The notes under the pieces: model-generated
Told to the model about the DNA's origin: nothing
What the model saw: only the letters and a program-made list of their open reading frames with translations
Database searches by the model: none
In this document: positions 18,247 through 28,803 of the stretch, one piece after another
Layout of the letters: the number at the start of each line of letters is the position of its first letter
Numbering within the stretch: position 1 is the stretch's first letter
NCBI RefSeq assembly: GCF_022869825.1
Contig: NZ_CP094971.1
Span: 2,557,501 to 2,621,500, forward strand
Direction: 5' to 3'
DNA from: Clostridium sp. BJN0001
Lineage (GTDB): Bacteria > Bacillota > Clostridia > Clostridiales > Clostridiaceae
DNA: 64,000 nucleotides
Position numbers and translations under genes: made by a program

Positions 18247-20938
18247 TATAATTTACCTCCTCAGCATACAATGTAAAACCAAAAATAGTTCCATTTGGAA
18301 TATTATCTTTTACATATATTTTACCACCATGTGCATTTATTATTGATTTACATAATGATAATCCAAGTCCTAGTCCCCTTCTTCCATCACCATGATTATT
18401 ATTTACAGTAAAGAACATATTAAATATCTTTTCCTTATCCGAGTCATCTATACCAGATCCATTATCTCCAATCTCTATATAAACCATTTTACCACGTTTT
18501 GTTGCTGCTATCGTTATATCTGAACCTGCTTTTGTATATTTTATTGCGTTATTTACAATATTTATTATAACCTGAATTATAAGTCTTGAATCCATCCTTG
18601 CCATTAAAAGATCATCAGATATATCAGTTGAAATATTATAATCAGAAGCTTTTCTATCAATATGATTTAGTGCTTCATGGATTATTTCATCAACAAGCTG
18701 AGGCTCAATATTTAAATCCATAGTTCCATTCTCTATCCTTGTTACTGATAATAAATTTTCAACAAGATTTATAAGCCACATAGAGTCATCATATATATCA
18801 CTATAAAGATCCTGTTTTTTACTTTCAGATAAAATCTTTGAATTTTCCATTAAAATTGCTGAATTTCCAGATATACTTGTAAGTGGTGTTCTTAAATCAT
18901 GTGAAATTGCCCTTAAAAGATTTGCTCTTAATTTTTCTTGCTCTGCTTTCATGAATATTTCATTTTTTACTTCATTAATGTTTTCTTTCTCTAAAGATAG
19001 TGCACTTTCACCTAAAATAGCTATAAGCAAATTCTTTTCTAAAGCATCTAACCCTTCATCTTTTTTTATTGGTATTGCTATTACAGCAAATGATTCCTTA
19101 TGATTTTTTATCGCCATATATAAACATTTTGCAGCTGGAAGTGTATTAGTTGTAGCTCCAGCATGTTTTTTATTTTTAAATACCCATTGTGCTACTGCTT
19201 TCTCTTCTTCGTTTATATACTCATTAATATCCTCATCAGAGTTTGATTCTTTATAAATCATAGGTTCTAATAATTTACCATCTTTTACTGGATACAATAT
19301 TATTGTTTTATCTAATAATTTCTGTGCCTGATTGGCTGTTTTTACAAATATATCTTCTTTATTCTTAGCTGCCTGAAGTTTTTGGCTTGTTTCCAATAAG
19401 ACTTCAGTTCTATATGCTTTTTTTGCTGACTGTTTCGCTTCAGTTTTTGCTTTTGTTGCAAGATTTGTAGATATTAATGATGACAATAACATTACTATAA
19501 ATGTAAGAGGATAACTTCTACCATAAGCCTGCATTGTAAATCTCGGATTTGTAAATAAAAAATTAAATATTAATACACTTAGTAATGATGATAATAATCC
19601 ATATTTTTTTCCGTCTGTTATAATAGAAATAATCAAAACACCTAATATATATATAGTAATAATATTCGCTTCATTAAATCCAAGGTCATAAAAAATAAGT
19701 CCTATTATAGTAATTATTAAAAGAACTCCTATAGTCTTTAATATATCTATTAATGTAAATCTGCTCCAATTCACCTTTGTTCTATTTTTTTTATATTTTT
19801 TACTATTATCAGGTATTATATAAATATCAATGTTTGGTGCAACCCCAGTAAGTTGATCTACTAAAGTCTTTTTCCTATTAAATAATGTTTTTTTATTATT
19901 TGATCTTCCTATTACTATCTTTGAAACTCCACTAACTCTAGCATACTGTGCAATCTGATTTGCAACATCATCACCATAAACTGTAGCAATTTTTGCTCCA
20001 AGCTGCTGTGCAAGTTTTAAATTACTTTCAAGTCTCTTTCTATTTTCTCCTTCAAACTCCCTACTATTAGTAGTTTCAACAAATAATGCTGTGAAAAGTC
20101 CATGAAATGCCTCTGACATTCTCGCTGCTGTCCTTATTACTTTAGGATTGCTTGGTGAACTTGAAAGACATATAAGTACATGCTCTTCTGTATAATAATT
20201 TAAATTTTCTTTTTCTCTTTCTTTATCAGTTTTCTTATTAACTGCATCAGCTGTACGTCTTAATGCAATCTCTCTTAAAGCTATAAGCTTTTCTTTTGTA
20301 AAGAAATTATCCAAAGCCCTTTTTGCCTGATTTGTCTTATATATCTTTCCTTCATTAAGTCTTTCTATAAGATCGTCTGGCTCTATATCTACAAGTTCAA
20401 CTTTATCAGCCTGATCAAATACATTATCAGGTATTCTTTCTCTTACAACTATTCCTGTTATTGAAGCAACGATATCATTTAAACTTTCTATATGTTGTAC
20501 ATTAACAGTAGTATATACATTTATACCATTATTCAAAAGTTCATGTATGTCTTGATATCTTTTTATATGACGCACCCCTTTAGCATTTGTATGTGCAAGT
20601 TCGTCAACAAGAATAACATCAGGATGTCTTTTTATTGCTGAGTCAAGATCAAATTCATTTAATATTATTCCTTTATATTTAACTTTTAGATTAGGAAGCA
20701 TCTCAAGACCATCTAAAAGTTCTAGTGTCTCTTTTCTAGTATGTGGTTCTATATATCGTGCTACTACATCTATCCCAGCTTTTTTTAATTCATGAGCTTC
20801 TTTTAGCATTGCAAAAGTTTTTCCAACTCCTGCTGCATATCCAAAAAATATTTTTAATTTTCCACGTGTTTCAGATTCTTCTTCTTCTTCACATGAAATT
20901 TTTTTTAGTATCTTATCCGGATTAGGACGTTCATCCAT
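18239..20938 (-). CDS. kdpD: KdpD sensor histidine kinase
   Basis: The start at 20938 (MDERPNPDKI) follows AGGGGAG; a longer frame to 21016 has no ribosome site. In order the 899 residues show the KdpD N-terminal domain with Walker A GYAAGVGKT, a universal-stress-like domain ending in VIGRSNNKK, four closely spaced membrane segments (about 380-490), a GAF-like region, HisKA with HDLRTPLTSISGN, and a HATPase with NIVNNAIKYT and GDNGSGIDD. It senses K+ limitation and controls KdpE. Confidence 0.95.
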   Translation of the reverse strand: MDERPNPDKILKKISCEEEEESETRGKLKIFFGYAAGVGKTFAMLKEAHELKKAGIDVVARYIEPHTRKETLELLDGLEMLPNLKVKYKGIILNEFDLDSAIKRHPDVILVDELAHTNAKGVRHIKRYQDIHELLNNGINVYTTVNVQHIESLNDIVASITGIVVRERIPDNVFDQADKVELVDIEPDDLIERLNEGKIYKTNQAKRALDNFFTKEKLIALREIALRRTADAVNKKTDKEREKENLNYYTEEHVLICLSSSPSNPKVIRTAARMSEAFHGLFTALFVETTNSREFEGENRKRLESNLKLAQQLGAKIATVYGDDVANQIAQYARVSGVSKIVIGRSNNKKTLFNRKKTLVDQLTGVAPNIDIYIIPDNSKKYKKNRTKVNWSRFTLIDILKTIGVLLIITIIGLIFYDLGFNEANIITIYILGVLIISIITDGKKYGLLSSLLSVLIFNFLFTNPRFTMQAYGRSYPLTFIVMLLSSLISTNLATKAKTEAKQSAKKAYRTEVLLETSQKLQAAKNKEDIFVKTANQAQKLLDKTIILYPVKDGKLLEPMIYKESNSDEDINEYINEEEKAVAQWVFKNKKHAGATTNTLPAAKCLYMAIKNHKESFAVIAIPIKKDEGLDALEKNLLIAILGESALSLEKENINEVKNEIFMKAEQEKLRANLLRAISHDLRTPLTSISGNSAILMENSKILSESKKQDLYSDIYDDSMWLINLVENLLSVTRIENGTMDLNIEPQLVDEIIHEALNHIDRKASDYNISTDISDDLLMARMDSRLIIQVIINIVNNAIKYTKAGSDITIAATKRGKMVYIEIGDNGSGIDDSDKEKIFNMFFTVNNNHGDGRRGLGLGLSLCKSIINAHGGKIYVKDNIPNGTIFGFTLYAEEVNYSE

Positions 20939-21038
20939 AATACGCTCCCCTTTCATATAAAATAAATTATAGGCTGTTATACTAAAAATGTCGAATACCC
21001 ATTTAATCTTTAGCATAACAGCCTTTTAAAATTTTATA

Positions 21039-21929
21039 TCATTTAACTTCATTCTTAACTGGAAATAGTATCTTTAATAAAATCTTTTCCGCTGCTGAGA
21101 ATGATTCAAAATTATAATATCTTCTTTTGCCATCTTTATCTATTATTTTAAAATCTCGTTTTGATTTTTCTACTTTTATATGTAGAGTCGATAATGCACT
21201 TCTTAATGCTAGCTCCCATGCAAATATACCATGCATTATGCTTCCCGAAACAAATCTATCATATAAAATTTCAAATTCAAATGCAGTATGATAATTACAT
21301 AAAAAATCTACCCATAAATTTTCTATCTGAGAAATATTTAACGAACCTATATAATCTCCATCATAATCCTCATCATTTAATATAATATAATTATATTTTG
21401 TATATTTAACTGAATCTTTTTCTTTTTGAGAAAAATAAACATCCCATTTTCTTTTTACAGCAATACAATCTGAAGTATATTTTATGCTACTAACTGCTTC
21501 ATTTAACAATTCCAGCTCTTCGTCATTAGATACCCTAATTCTAATGCATAAATCATAAATTATATCAAATTCTTTACCAGATTCACTATACTTATCTACT
21601 TTTAAACTATTGCCTTCATTAACAAATTTTATTTCACCAATCTCAAAATTATTAATTATTCCATTTACGCTAATAGACATCTTCTCTGATATATCTGCAA
21701 TAATACTAGCATAATCATCAATTATTGAATTGCTGTCAAATGCTGAATCTTCAAATAGAACCCATACTGACTTTTCATCCTTTATACATTTAACTTTTGG
21801 ATTAATACTTACTTCTTTGCTTAATTTATAGATAAGTTTCAGTATAAGCTCCATTTCTGATTTCTTATTATTCCTACTATCGGTTTTATTAAAAAAAGTT
21901 TTCTTTAATTCTAAAGCTAGACTTCTCAT
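21039..21929 (-). CDS. Uncharacterised protein inside the kdp operon
   Basis: A 296-residue soluble, acidic protein with no signal peptide or membrane segment, between kdpC and kdpD. The gaps are 28 bp to kdpC and 100 bp to kdpD. I do not recognise a domain; the sequence alternates beta-like and helical stretches (KFVNEGNSLKVDKYSESG, NLWVDFLCNYHTAFEFEILY) and ends SAAEKILLKILFPVKNEVK. Its place suggests a Kdp-related or potassium-response role, but that is only context. Confidence 0.6.
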   Translation of the reverse strand: MRSLALELKKTFFNKTDSRNNKKSEMELILKLIYKLSKEVSINPKVKCIKDEKSVWVLFEDSAFDSNSIIDDYASIIADISEKMSISVNGIINNFEIGEIKFVNEGNSLKVDKYSESGKEFDIIYDLCIRIRVSNDEELELLNEAVSSIKYTSDCIAVKRKWDVYFSQKEKDSVKYTKYNYIILNDEDYDGDYIGSLNISQIENLWVDFLCNYHTAFEFEILYDRFVSGSIMHGIFAWELALRSALSTLHIKVEKSKRDFKIIDKDGKRRYYNFESFSAAEKILLKILFPVKNEVK

Positions 21930-21957
21930 ATTATCTTTCCTTTATTTTTATTAAATA

Positions 21958-22563
21958 CTATTTTAATATTCCATCAAGTGCAAGATTTACTTCTAAAACA
22001 TTAACAGTCTTTTCTCCAAGAACTCCAAATAGTTTTCCTTTTGTATATTTTTTAATTATATTTTCAACTTCAGTTTCTGACATTTCATTGTTTTTAGCAA
22101 TTCTATCAACCTGATATTCTGCTGCTGCAACAGAAATATGAGGATCAAGTCCACTTCCTGAACATGTTACAATATCAACAGGGATATCTTCATCACCTTT
22201 TTCAGGATTAGCTTTTTTTATCATATCAATTCTTTCTTGTACCATTTTTTTATACTCATCACTTGCAGGACTCATATTAGAAGGTCCTGCATATGCTAAT
22301 TTATTACCATTTTCATCTGTAAAAGTATCTGTATCTACGTTCATTATTCTTCCCCAGAGATGCTTCTCATCAGTATACTGCTGAGCTAAAAGTGTACTGC
22401 CATATTTCTTACCATCAATTTCTATTATGCTTCCATTAGCCTGTTTAGGAAATAGAATTTGTGAAACTCCAGTTATTGATAAAGTATAAATAACACCACA
22501 TATAATTGTGAATATTATAAATAATATAGCTGCTCTAGAAAATATTTTTCCAAAATTATTCAT
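21958..22563 (-). CDS. kdpC: KdpC, potassium-transporting ATPase subunit C
   Basis: The 201-residue protein has one N-terminal membrane helix, the SGSGLDPHISVAAAEYQVDRIAK region typical of KdpC, and a C-terminal LNVLEVNLALDG-like end. KdpC stabilises the KdpA-KdpB complex. It lies 18 bp after kdpB. Confidence 0.95.
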   Translation of the reverse strand: MNNFGKIFSRAAILFIIFTIICGVIYTLSITGVSQILFPKQANGSIIEIDGKKYGSTLLAQQYTDEKHLWGRIMNVDTDTFTDENGNKLAYAGPSNMSPASDEYKKMVQERIDMIKKANPEKGDEDIPVDIVTCSGSGLDPHISVAAAEYQVDRIAKNNEMSETEVENIIKKYTKGKLFGVLGEKTVNVLEVNLALDGILK

Positions 22564-22581
22564 GCTAAATTCATCCTTTCT

Positions 22582-24647
22582 TTAAACAAGACCTACAAAT
22601 GTAATAATAAGGTCAATAATCTTTATTGCTACAAATGGTACTACGATACCACCTAAGCCATAAACTAGAAGATTTCGTGACAATAATTTTCCTGCTGAAA
22701 CTTCTCTATACTTTACTCCTCTAAGTGCTAAAGGAATTAATGCTACTATGATAAGCGCATTATATATAATAGCTGAGAATATTGCACTATCGGCGCTATG
22801 AAGATGCATAATATTAAGTGCAGATAATCCTGGATATAATCCTATAAATAATGCTGGGATTATTGCGAAATATTTTGCAAGGTCATTTGCTATACTAAAT
22901 GTTGTCAAACTTCCACGAGTCATTAAAAGCTGTTTTCCTATTCTTACAATGTCTATAAGTTTTGTAGGTGATGAATCTAAATCTACCATATTTCCAGCTT
23001 CTTTTGCTGCTTGAGTACCAGTATTCATTGCAACTGCAACATCAGCTTGAGCAAGAGCAGGTGCATCGTTAGTTCCATCTCCTGTCATTGCAACTAAATG
23101 TCCTTTTTTCTGGAATTCACGAATTGTTTTTAATTTTCCCTCTGGAGTTGCCTCTGCTAAGAAATCATCAACTCCTGCTTCTGCTGCTATTGCTGCTGCT
23201 GTAAGAGGATTATCTCCTGTAACCATTATTGTCTTAATTCCCATTTTTCTTAAATCAGAAAACTTTTCTTGAACACCCTGTTTTATAATATCTTTTAAAT
23301 AAATAACTCCAAGAGTTTGTCTATTTTTTGTTACAACAAGAGGTGTTCCTCCTTTATTTGCTATCTGAGTACTATTTCATCACATTCTTTTGGATAATTT
23401 CCACCATTATCTGTAACATATTCTTTTATTGAATCTGCAGCACCTTTACGAATTTCATTATTTTTAAAATTAACACCGCTCATTCTTGTTTTTGCTGTGA
23501 ATGGTACAAATTCCATCTTAAGTTCTGACATATTTCTTTCACGAATATCAAATTTTTCTTTTGCAAGAACAACTATACTTCTTCCTTCAGGTGTCTCATC
23601 TGCAAGAGATGATATCTGAGCTGCATCTGCAAGCTCTCTTTCACTCACACCACTTACAGGAAGGAATTGACATGCTTGTCTATTTCCAAGTGTTATTGTT
23701 CCTGTTTTATCAAGCATTAAAACATCAACGTCTCCTGCGGCTTCAATAGCACGTCCACTCATTGCAAGTACATTTGCCTGATTTAAACGGCTCATTCCTG
23801 CAATTCCTATAGCTGAAAGTAAAGCACCTATAGTTGTAGGGGCAAGGCATACTAAAAGAGCAACAAGCGATGTAACAGATGTTGGATTAGCTTTTCCCAT
23901 CTGATTTGCAGAAAATACTGAGTAAGTATATAAAGAAACTGTTACTAATACGAATATCATTGTTAATGCTACTAACAAAATTTGAAGAGCAATTTCATTT
24001 GGAGTTTTCTTACGAGCAGCTCCTTCTACCATTGAAATCATTTTATCAAGGAAACTCTGACCTGGTTCACTTGTAGTTCTTATTACAAGTATATCAGATG
24101 TTACTGTTGTTCCTCCGGTTACTGCACTTCTATCTCCACCAGCTTCTCTTATAACTGGTGCAGATTCTCCTGTTATTGCACTTTCATCTACAGAAGCTGC
24201 TCCTTCAATAACTTCACCATCTGCAGGAATCTGTTCTCCTGCCTTTACAAGTACAATATCACCTTTTACAAGTGATGCTGATGATACTTTTGTTATTTGA
24301 TCTTTCTTATCAGCTGAAGGAATTTTATGTGCCTCTACATCTTTTTTAGCTGCACGAAGTGAATCAGCTTGTGCTTTTCCACGTCCTTCTGCTATTGCCT
24401 CTGCAAAATTAGCAAATAAAACTGTAAGCCATAAAATTATTGTAATTCCAAATATAAAACCACAATTTGAATCTTTAACTCCAAATAATGAAACAACAAA
24501 CAATATTGTTGTTAATATTGAAGATATATATACAAGAAACATTACTGGATTCTCCATCTGAGTCTTTGGTGAAAGCTTAGTAAAAGAATCTTTAATTGCT
24601 CTTATAACCATTTTTTTATCGGTAAAACTGCTTTTATTTTCATTCAT
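22582..24647 (-). pseudogene. kdpB: KdpB, P-type K+-ATPase catalytic subunit, frameshifted
   Basis: Two frames cover KdpB. The first (24647 to 23361, 428 aa) has TGESAPV and the phosphorylation site LDKTGTIT, and ends at a TAG after DEIVLR. The second continues in another frame ([54 protein letters not shown]) down to 22582. The break lies at about 23361-23372, in ATAGTACTCAG, which is not a homopolymer; restoring frame needs a net gain of one base (or loss of two). KdpA, C, D and E remain intact, so this may be a recent mutation or a sequence error. Confidence 0.85.
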
Positions 24648-24662
24648 AATTTCTCACCTCAT

Positions 24663-26405
24663 CTAAGCAAACATTTGAAAAAATTCAGCAATAGGTCCGA
24701 GTGCCAATGCTGGGAAAAAGCTTAACGCTCCAATAAGTAATACTACAAATATTAAAAGACATATAAACATAGCATTGTGTGTAGGTAAAGTACCTGCACT
24801 AGCTGCAACATGCTTTTTCTGTACCATATTCCCTGCAATAGCTAATGTAGCTACCATTGGTACAAATCTTGCAAATAGCATTACAAGTCCAAGACTTACA
24901 TTTAAAAATGGAGTATTTGCATTAAATCCAGCAAATGCTGATCCATTATTACCTGCACATGATGAATAAGAATATAAAACTTCTGAAAATCCATGTGCTC
25001 CAGTATTATGCAAGCTATCAGTTACCTGTGGAAGAATACTTGCTATACCACTACCTACTAATATTGCAATAGGTGTTGCAAGGCATACTAAAACTGCCAT
25101 TCTCATTTCAAAAGGCTCTATCTTTTTGCCTAAATATTCAGGTGTTCTTCCAACCATAAGTCCTGCAATAAATACTGTAAGTATTGCAAATCCTAACATT
25201 CCATAAAGTCCACAACCTATTCCTCCAAAAATAACTTCTCCAAGTTGCATTTGAAGCATTGTAATCATTCCTCCAATTGGAGTATAACTATCATGCATAG
25301 AGTTTACAGAACCATTTGAAGCCGCTGTAGTAAAGGCAGCCCATGTAGTTGAACTTGCTATACCAAATCTTGATTCTTTTCCTTCCATATTTCCACCTGA
25401 TTGAGTCTGTGTGGCCTCTATATTTATCTGACCATTTCCTGCAATCTGTGGTGTTGCATTCTGTTCATTAATTCCAATTGTTCCAAGTGCTGCAACAAGC
25501 ATTATAGCCATTGCTACAAATATTGCTACTCCTTGTTTTTTATCTTTTATACTTTTTCCAAAAGAAAAGCATAATGATACTGGTATTAATAATATTGAAA
25601 GCATCTCAAATAAATTTGATAAAGCTGTTGGATTTTCAAGTGGATGAGCTGAATTTACTCCGAAGAATCCTCCTCCATTTGTTCCAAGCTGTTTTATTGC
25701 AATCTGGCTTGCTGCTGGTCCAAGAGGAACAACTCCCTCAGTAACTTCTGTTCCATCATCTAAAGTTATTGGTTCAGTAAGTGAAACTGTATCATACTGT
25801 TTGAAATTCTGAACAACTCCCTGAGATACTAAAACTAATGATACTACTATTGAAAGTGGTATTAGTATATACATAACTGATCTTGTAAAGTCAACCCAAA
25901 AATTTCCTATACCTTTTTGTTTTACTCTTAGTAATCCTCTTATTAATCCATAAAGTACACACATACCAACTGCTGGTGAAACAAAGTTCTGAACTGTAAG
26001 TCCTATCATCTGTGTAAAATAGCTTAATGCACTTTCACCTGAATATGCCTGCCAGTTTGTATTTGTTAAAAAACTTACTGCATTGTTAAATGCTAAGTCC
26101 CATTTGATTCCTGAGAATTTTTCAGGATTTAATGGTAAAACTCCCTGACATACATGAATTAAGAACAATATTACTAGATTTATAATAGAAAATAATATTA
26201 CTGAAAGTGAATATTTTTTCCATTCCATATCTTCGTTTTTATCGATACGCATTAATTTATAAATTCCATTTTCACAAGGTACTAATATCTTTGATAAAAA
26301 TACTTTTTCGCCATCCATAACTTTTGCTATATATTTTCCAAGTGGAATAGCTAATGCTACTAATATTATTAAATATAATGCATATTGCAATATTAAATTA
26401 GTCAT
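24663..26405 (-). CDS. kdpA: KdpA, potassium-binding and channel-like subunit
   Basis: The 580-residue protein has about ten membrane segments and the four SKT-type selectivity-filter regions: AVSFLTNTNWQAYSGE, QLGTNGGGFFGVNSAHPLENPT, SSTTWAAFTTAASNGSVN and SYSSCAGNNGSAFAGF. It carries K+ across the membrane for the KdpFABC pump. It overlaps kdpF by 4 bp (ATGA). Confidence 0.96.
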   Translation of the reverse strand: MTNLILQYALYLIILVALAIPLGKYIAKVMDGEKVFLSKILVPCENGIYKLMRIDKNEDMEWKKYSLSVILFSIINLVILFLIHVCQGVLPLNPEKFSGIKWDLAFNNAVSFLTNTNWQAYSGESALSYFTQMIGLTVQNFVSPAVGMCVLYGLIRGLLRVKQKGIGNFWVDFTRSVMYILIPLSIVVSLVLVSQGVVQNFKQYDTVSLTEPITLDDGTEVTEGVVPLGPAASQIAIKQLGTNGGGFFGVNSAHPLENPTALSNLFEMLSILLIPVSLCFSFGKSIKDKKQGVAIFVAMAIMLVAALGTIGINEQNATPQIAGNGQINIEATQTQSGGNMEGKESRFGIASSTTWAAFTTAASNGSVNSMHDSYTPIGGMITMLQMQLGEVIFGGIGCGLYGMLGFAILTVFIAGLMVGRTPEYLGKKIEPFEMRMAVLVCLATPIAILVGSGIASILPQVTDSLHNTGAHGFSEVLYSYSSCAGNNGSAFAGFNANTPFLNVSLGLVMLFARFVPMVATLAIAGNMVQKKHVAASAGTLPTHNAMFICLLIFVVLLIGALSFFPALALGPIAEFFQMFA

Positions 26406-26491
26406 TTTTTATCTCCCCCTAACAATATACATGCTAAATAAATAAAATATATGAGTGCCGCAACGCCAATTAGACAAATCACTACATTCAT
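26402..26491 (-). CDS. kdpF: KdpF, small membrane subunit
   Basis: A 29-codon frame, ATG at 26491 preceded by GGAGGAG, encodes MNVVICLIGVAALIYFIYLA plus CILLGGDKK, a single membrane helix ending with a short charged tail. The TGA overlaps the kdpA ATG, the usual kdpF-kdpA coupling. Too short for standard ORF calling but well supported by position, ribosome site and hydrophobicity. Confidence 0.88.
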   Translation of the reverse strand: MNVVICLIGVAALIYFIYLACILLGGDKK

Positions 26492-26648
26492 TTTTATCTC
26501 CTCCTTACTCTTGATGAATTTAGTGTAGCATATGAAAAATTAGCATAGTGTTATTATTCTTCTTATGGTATTAAGATTCTATTAATACACGTTTTTAATG
26601 TTACAAAGTTATCCTCACATTTAACTACAATATAATTTCCTAAAGAAT

Positions 26649-26680
26649 AAAAAAAATACTGGCTTTTAACCAGTATCTTT
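26649..26680 (-). terminator. Terminator of the hydrogenase gene
   Basis: On the minus strand ATACTGG and CCAGTAT with a 7-nt loop, followed by eight T residues, just after the stop at 26683. The kdp promoter must lie between here and 26491; no clear -35/-10 pair or riboswitch was recognised there. Confidence 0.85.
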
Positions 26681-26682
26681 AA

Positions 26683-28611
26683 TCATCTAGAAAAATAATT
26701 TGTATGAAAAAGCTCCCGTGCTTTTTTACTTAAAGGACATTCAAGGTATTTTTTATAAATAATGCGAACTTGCGAATTTTCATTTGAACGACGTATCTGC
26801 ATATTTTCATCTATATTATTTAAGCCTTCAGCTCTTGATTTTAAAACATTTTCCTTATTTTTTATAACTTTAGGCTGTCCGCCACCGCCAACACATCCAT
26901 ATTGACACGCCATTATTTCAATTGCATGAAAGAACTCTTCTCCTGATCTTATTTTATCTAAAAGTTTTTTAGCCTCTTTAAGTCCATATACAATTCCTAT
27001 CTTTAATTTAACTCCTTCAATATCTAAATTGCATACTCTAAAATTATCCCATCCACGAAGAGGTTCAAATTTTATTACATCAATCTTTTTACCCGTAATA
27101 TTTTGATAAGCTGTTCTTACTGCAGCTTCAATAACTCCACCTGTTCTTCCAAATATTATACCCGCTCCTGAATATTCACCAATAACTTTATCTATTTTTT
27201 CAGGCTCTATATTTTTTAAATCTATATTAAAATCTTTAAATAATTTTATAAGCTCTCTTGTAGTAACAACATAATCAACATCATAATTTAAATCCATTGA
27301 AAATTGTTCTCTTGAAGCTTCATATTTTTTAGCTACACATGGCATAATAGCTACTGAAACAAGCTTATCTCTTGAAATCTTATTTTCTCTTGCCCATATT
27401 TCTTTTATTACAGTAGCAACCATTTCCATTGGTGATTTTGCTGTAGATGGGACATCCATCATATCTCTATAATTTTCTTCTATAAAATTAATCCATGCTG
27501 GACAGCACGAAGTAAGTATTGGAAGTTTTACGTTTTTATCACCAGAAATATATTTTTTAAATCTTTCTACTAATTCTGCAGACTCTTCCATTATTGTTAA
27601 ATCTGCTCCATACGTAGTATCAAAAACATAATTTACTCCAAGCTTTTTAAGTGCAGCACATACTTTTCCTTCAACATTATCTCCAGGTTTAAAGCCGAAT
27701 GCTTCACCAATCGTAACTCTTATTGCAGGTGCCATCTGTGTAACTACCACATTATCTTTCAAAGACAAATCTCTTAAAAACTTAAGTGTATTGCTACCAG
27801 ATGTTATTGCATCAACAGGGCAAGCAGATATACACGCACCACAATAAGTACATCTTGTATGATCTATATTATGCTTTTTCTTAATTTCTCCATCTATGCA
27901 ATCTACTGGGCATACTCTTTTGCAGCTTCCACAGCCAATACATTTTTGTGTTATAGTGATCTTTACAAGATTATTACACTGATATGTATAACATTTCTTT
28001 TCCTTTATATGTTCCTCCATTTCACTATAAAAATTTTCTAATATATCTTCAATTACACTATACTCTTCATTCATTTTTTCTTTTATACTATTTGATAATA
28101 TCCTCAAACAATATAAATCTCTCATATTAGCTGCGCCCTTGCTGATTCTATCTAAAATGTTATAAATTCTTATAATATCATCTTTTACCTCTTCATATTT
28201 TTTATAAAGTCCTTCATTTATTTTCTCAATTAAATATTCTATATAATATAATGCATATTGAACTATACAATCCTGCTTAGATAGTATTATTATTGATTTT
28301 TCTTCACTTTTATTAAATAAGTCAGCTTTAATTTCTTTATTAATATCATTTTTTAATATAAGTTTTCCAATAGGCATATTTATCTGAGCAGCCTTAAACT
28401 CATTTTTATCTGAAATTCCACCTACAGAATCTATTATCTGACTAAGTGTCATATTAGGAATAAATTTAATGATTCCAGGTTTATTAACTCTCCCATATAC
28501 TGCAATTTTCATTTCTTTTTCAGATGATGTTTTCTCTGTGCTATCATCTTTTAATTCTGAAAATGCAAATCCAAATCTATTTTTTATTAACATATCATTT
28601 TTATCACTCAT
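26683..28611 (-). CDS. [FeFe] hydrogenase with NuoF-like N-terminal remnant
   Basis: The 642-residue protein has an SLBB-like segment (KIAVYGRVNKPGIIKF, residues 35-50), a helical region resembling the NuoF cluster domain but without its CxxCxxC motif, two [4Fe-4S] ferredoxin motifs (CIGCGSCKRVCP at 224-235, CTYCGACISACP at 254-265), and the H-cluster motifs TSCCPAW (367-373), MPCVAKKYE (423-431) and EIMACQYGCVGGGGQP (565-580), then the small-subunit-like tail ending HTNYFSR. It should evolve or oxidise H2 with ferredoxin. No maturases or diaphorase subunits are adjacent. Confidence 0.93.
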   Translation of the reverse strand: MSDKNDMLIKNRFGFAFSELKDDSTEKTSSEKEMKIAVYGRVNKPGIIKFIPNMTLSQIIDSVGGISDKNEFKAAQINMPIGKLILKNDINKEIKADLFNKSEEKSIIILSKQDCIVQYALYYIEYLIEKINEGLYKKYEEVKDDIIRIYNILDRISKGAANMRDLYCLRILSNSIKEKMNEEYSVIEDILENFYSEMEEHIKEKKCYTYQCNNLVKITITQKCIGCGSCKRVCPVDCIDGEIKKKHNIDHTRCTYCGACISACPVDAITSGSNTLKFLRDLSLKDNVVVTQMAPAIRVTIGEAFGFKPGDNVEGKVCAALKKLGVNYVFDTTYGADLTIMEESAELVERFKKYISGDKNVKLPILTSCCPAWINFIEENYRDMMDVPSTAKSPMEMVATVIKEIWARENKISRDKLVSVAIMPCVAKKYEASREQFSMDLNYDVDYVVTTRELIKLFKDFNIDLKNIEPEKIDKVIGEYSGAGIIFGRTGGVIEAAVRTAYQNITGKKIDVIKFEPLRGWDNFRVCNLDIEGVKLKIGIVYGLKEAKKLLDKIRSGEEFFHAIEIMACQYGCVGGGGQPKVIKNKENVLKSRAEGLNNIDENMQIRRSNENSQVRIIYKKYLECPLSKKARELFHTNYFSR

Positions 28612-28734
28612 AAACTTATTTTCTCCTATTTATAATAGTAAAATATATACATTAATATGTTCTACAAATAGAAGAAATTTTATGCAGAAAGCCTCTTTCA
28701 TATTAAATAAATAATGTTTATCTTTTTATATAAC

Positions 28735-28769
28735 AAAACCCAAACTTATTTTGTCTAAGTTTGGGTTTT
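28735..28769 (-). terminator. Terminator downstream of the CRISPR array
   Basis: AAAACCCAAACTTA and TAAGTTTGGGTTTT form a hairpin. Read on the minus strand it lies about 35 nt after the degenerate terminal repeat and is followed by GTTATATAAAAAG. Confidence 0.65.
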
Positions 28770-28803
28770 GTACTTATTTATCTTCTTCATAATTATATAG
28801 TTA

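Noticed and set aside
23352-23380. Programmed frameshift in kdpB
   Set aside because: No slippery heptamer with a following stem was seen, and KdpB is not known to need recoding.
26492-26648. c-di-AMP (ydaO) riboswitch upstream of kdpF
   Set aside because: K+ transport genes often carry one, but the 150-bp region is too short and I could not find the conserved aptamer segments.
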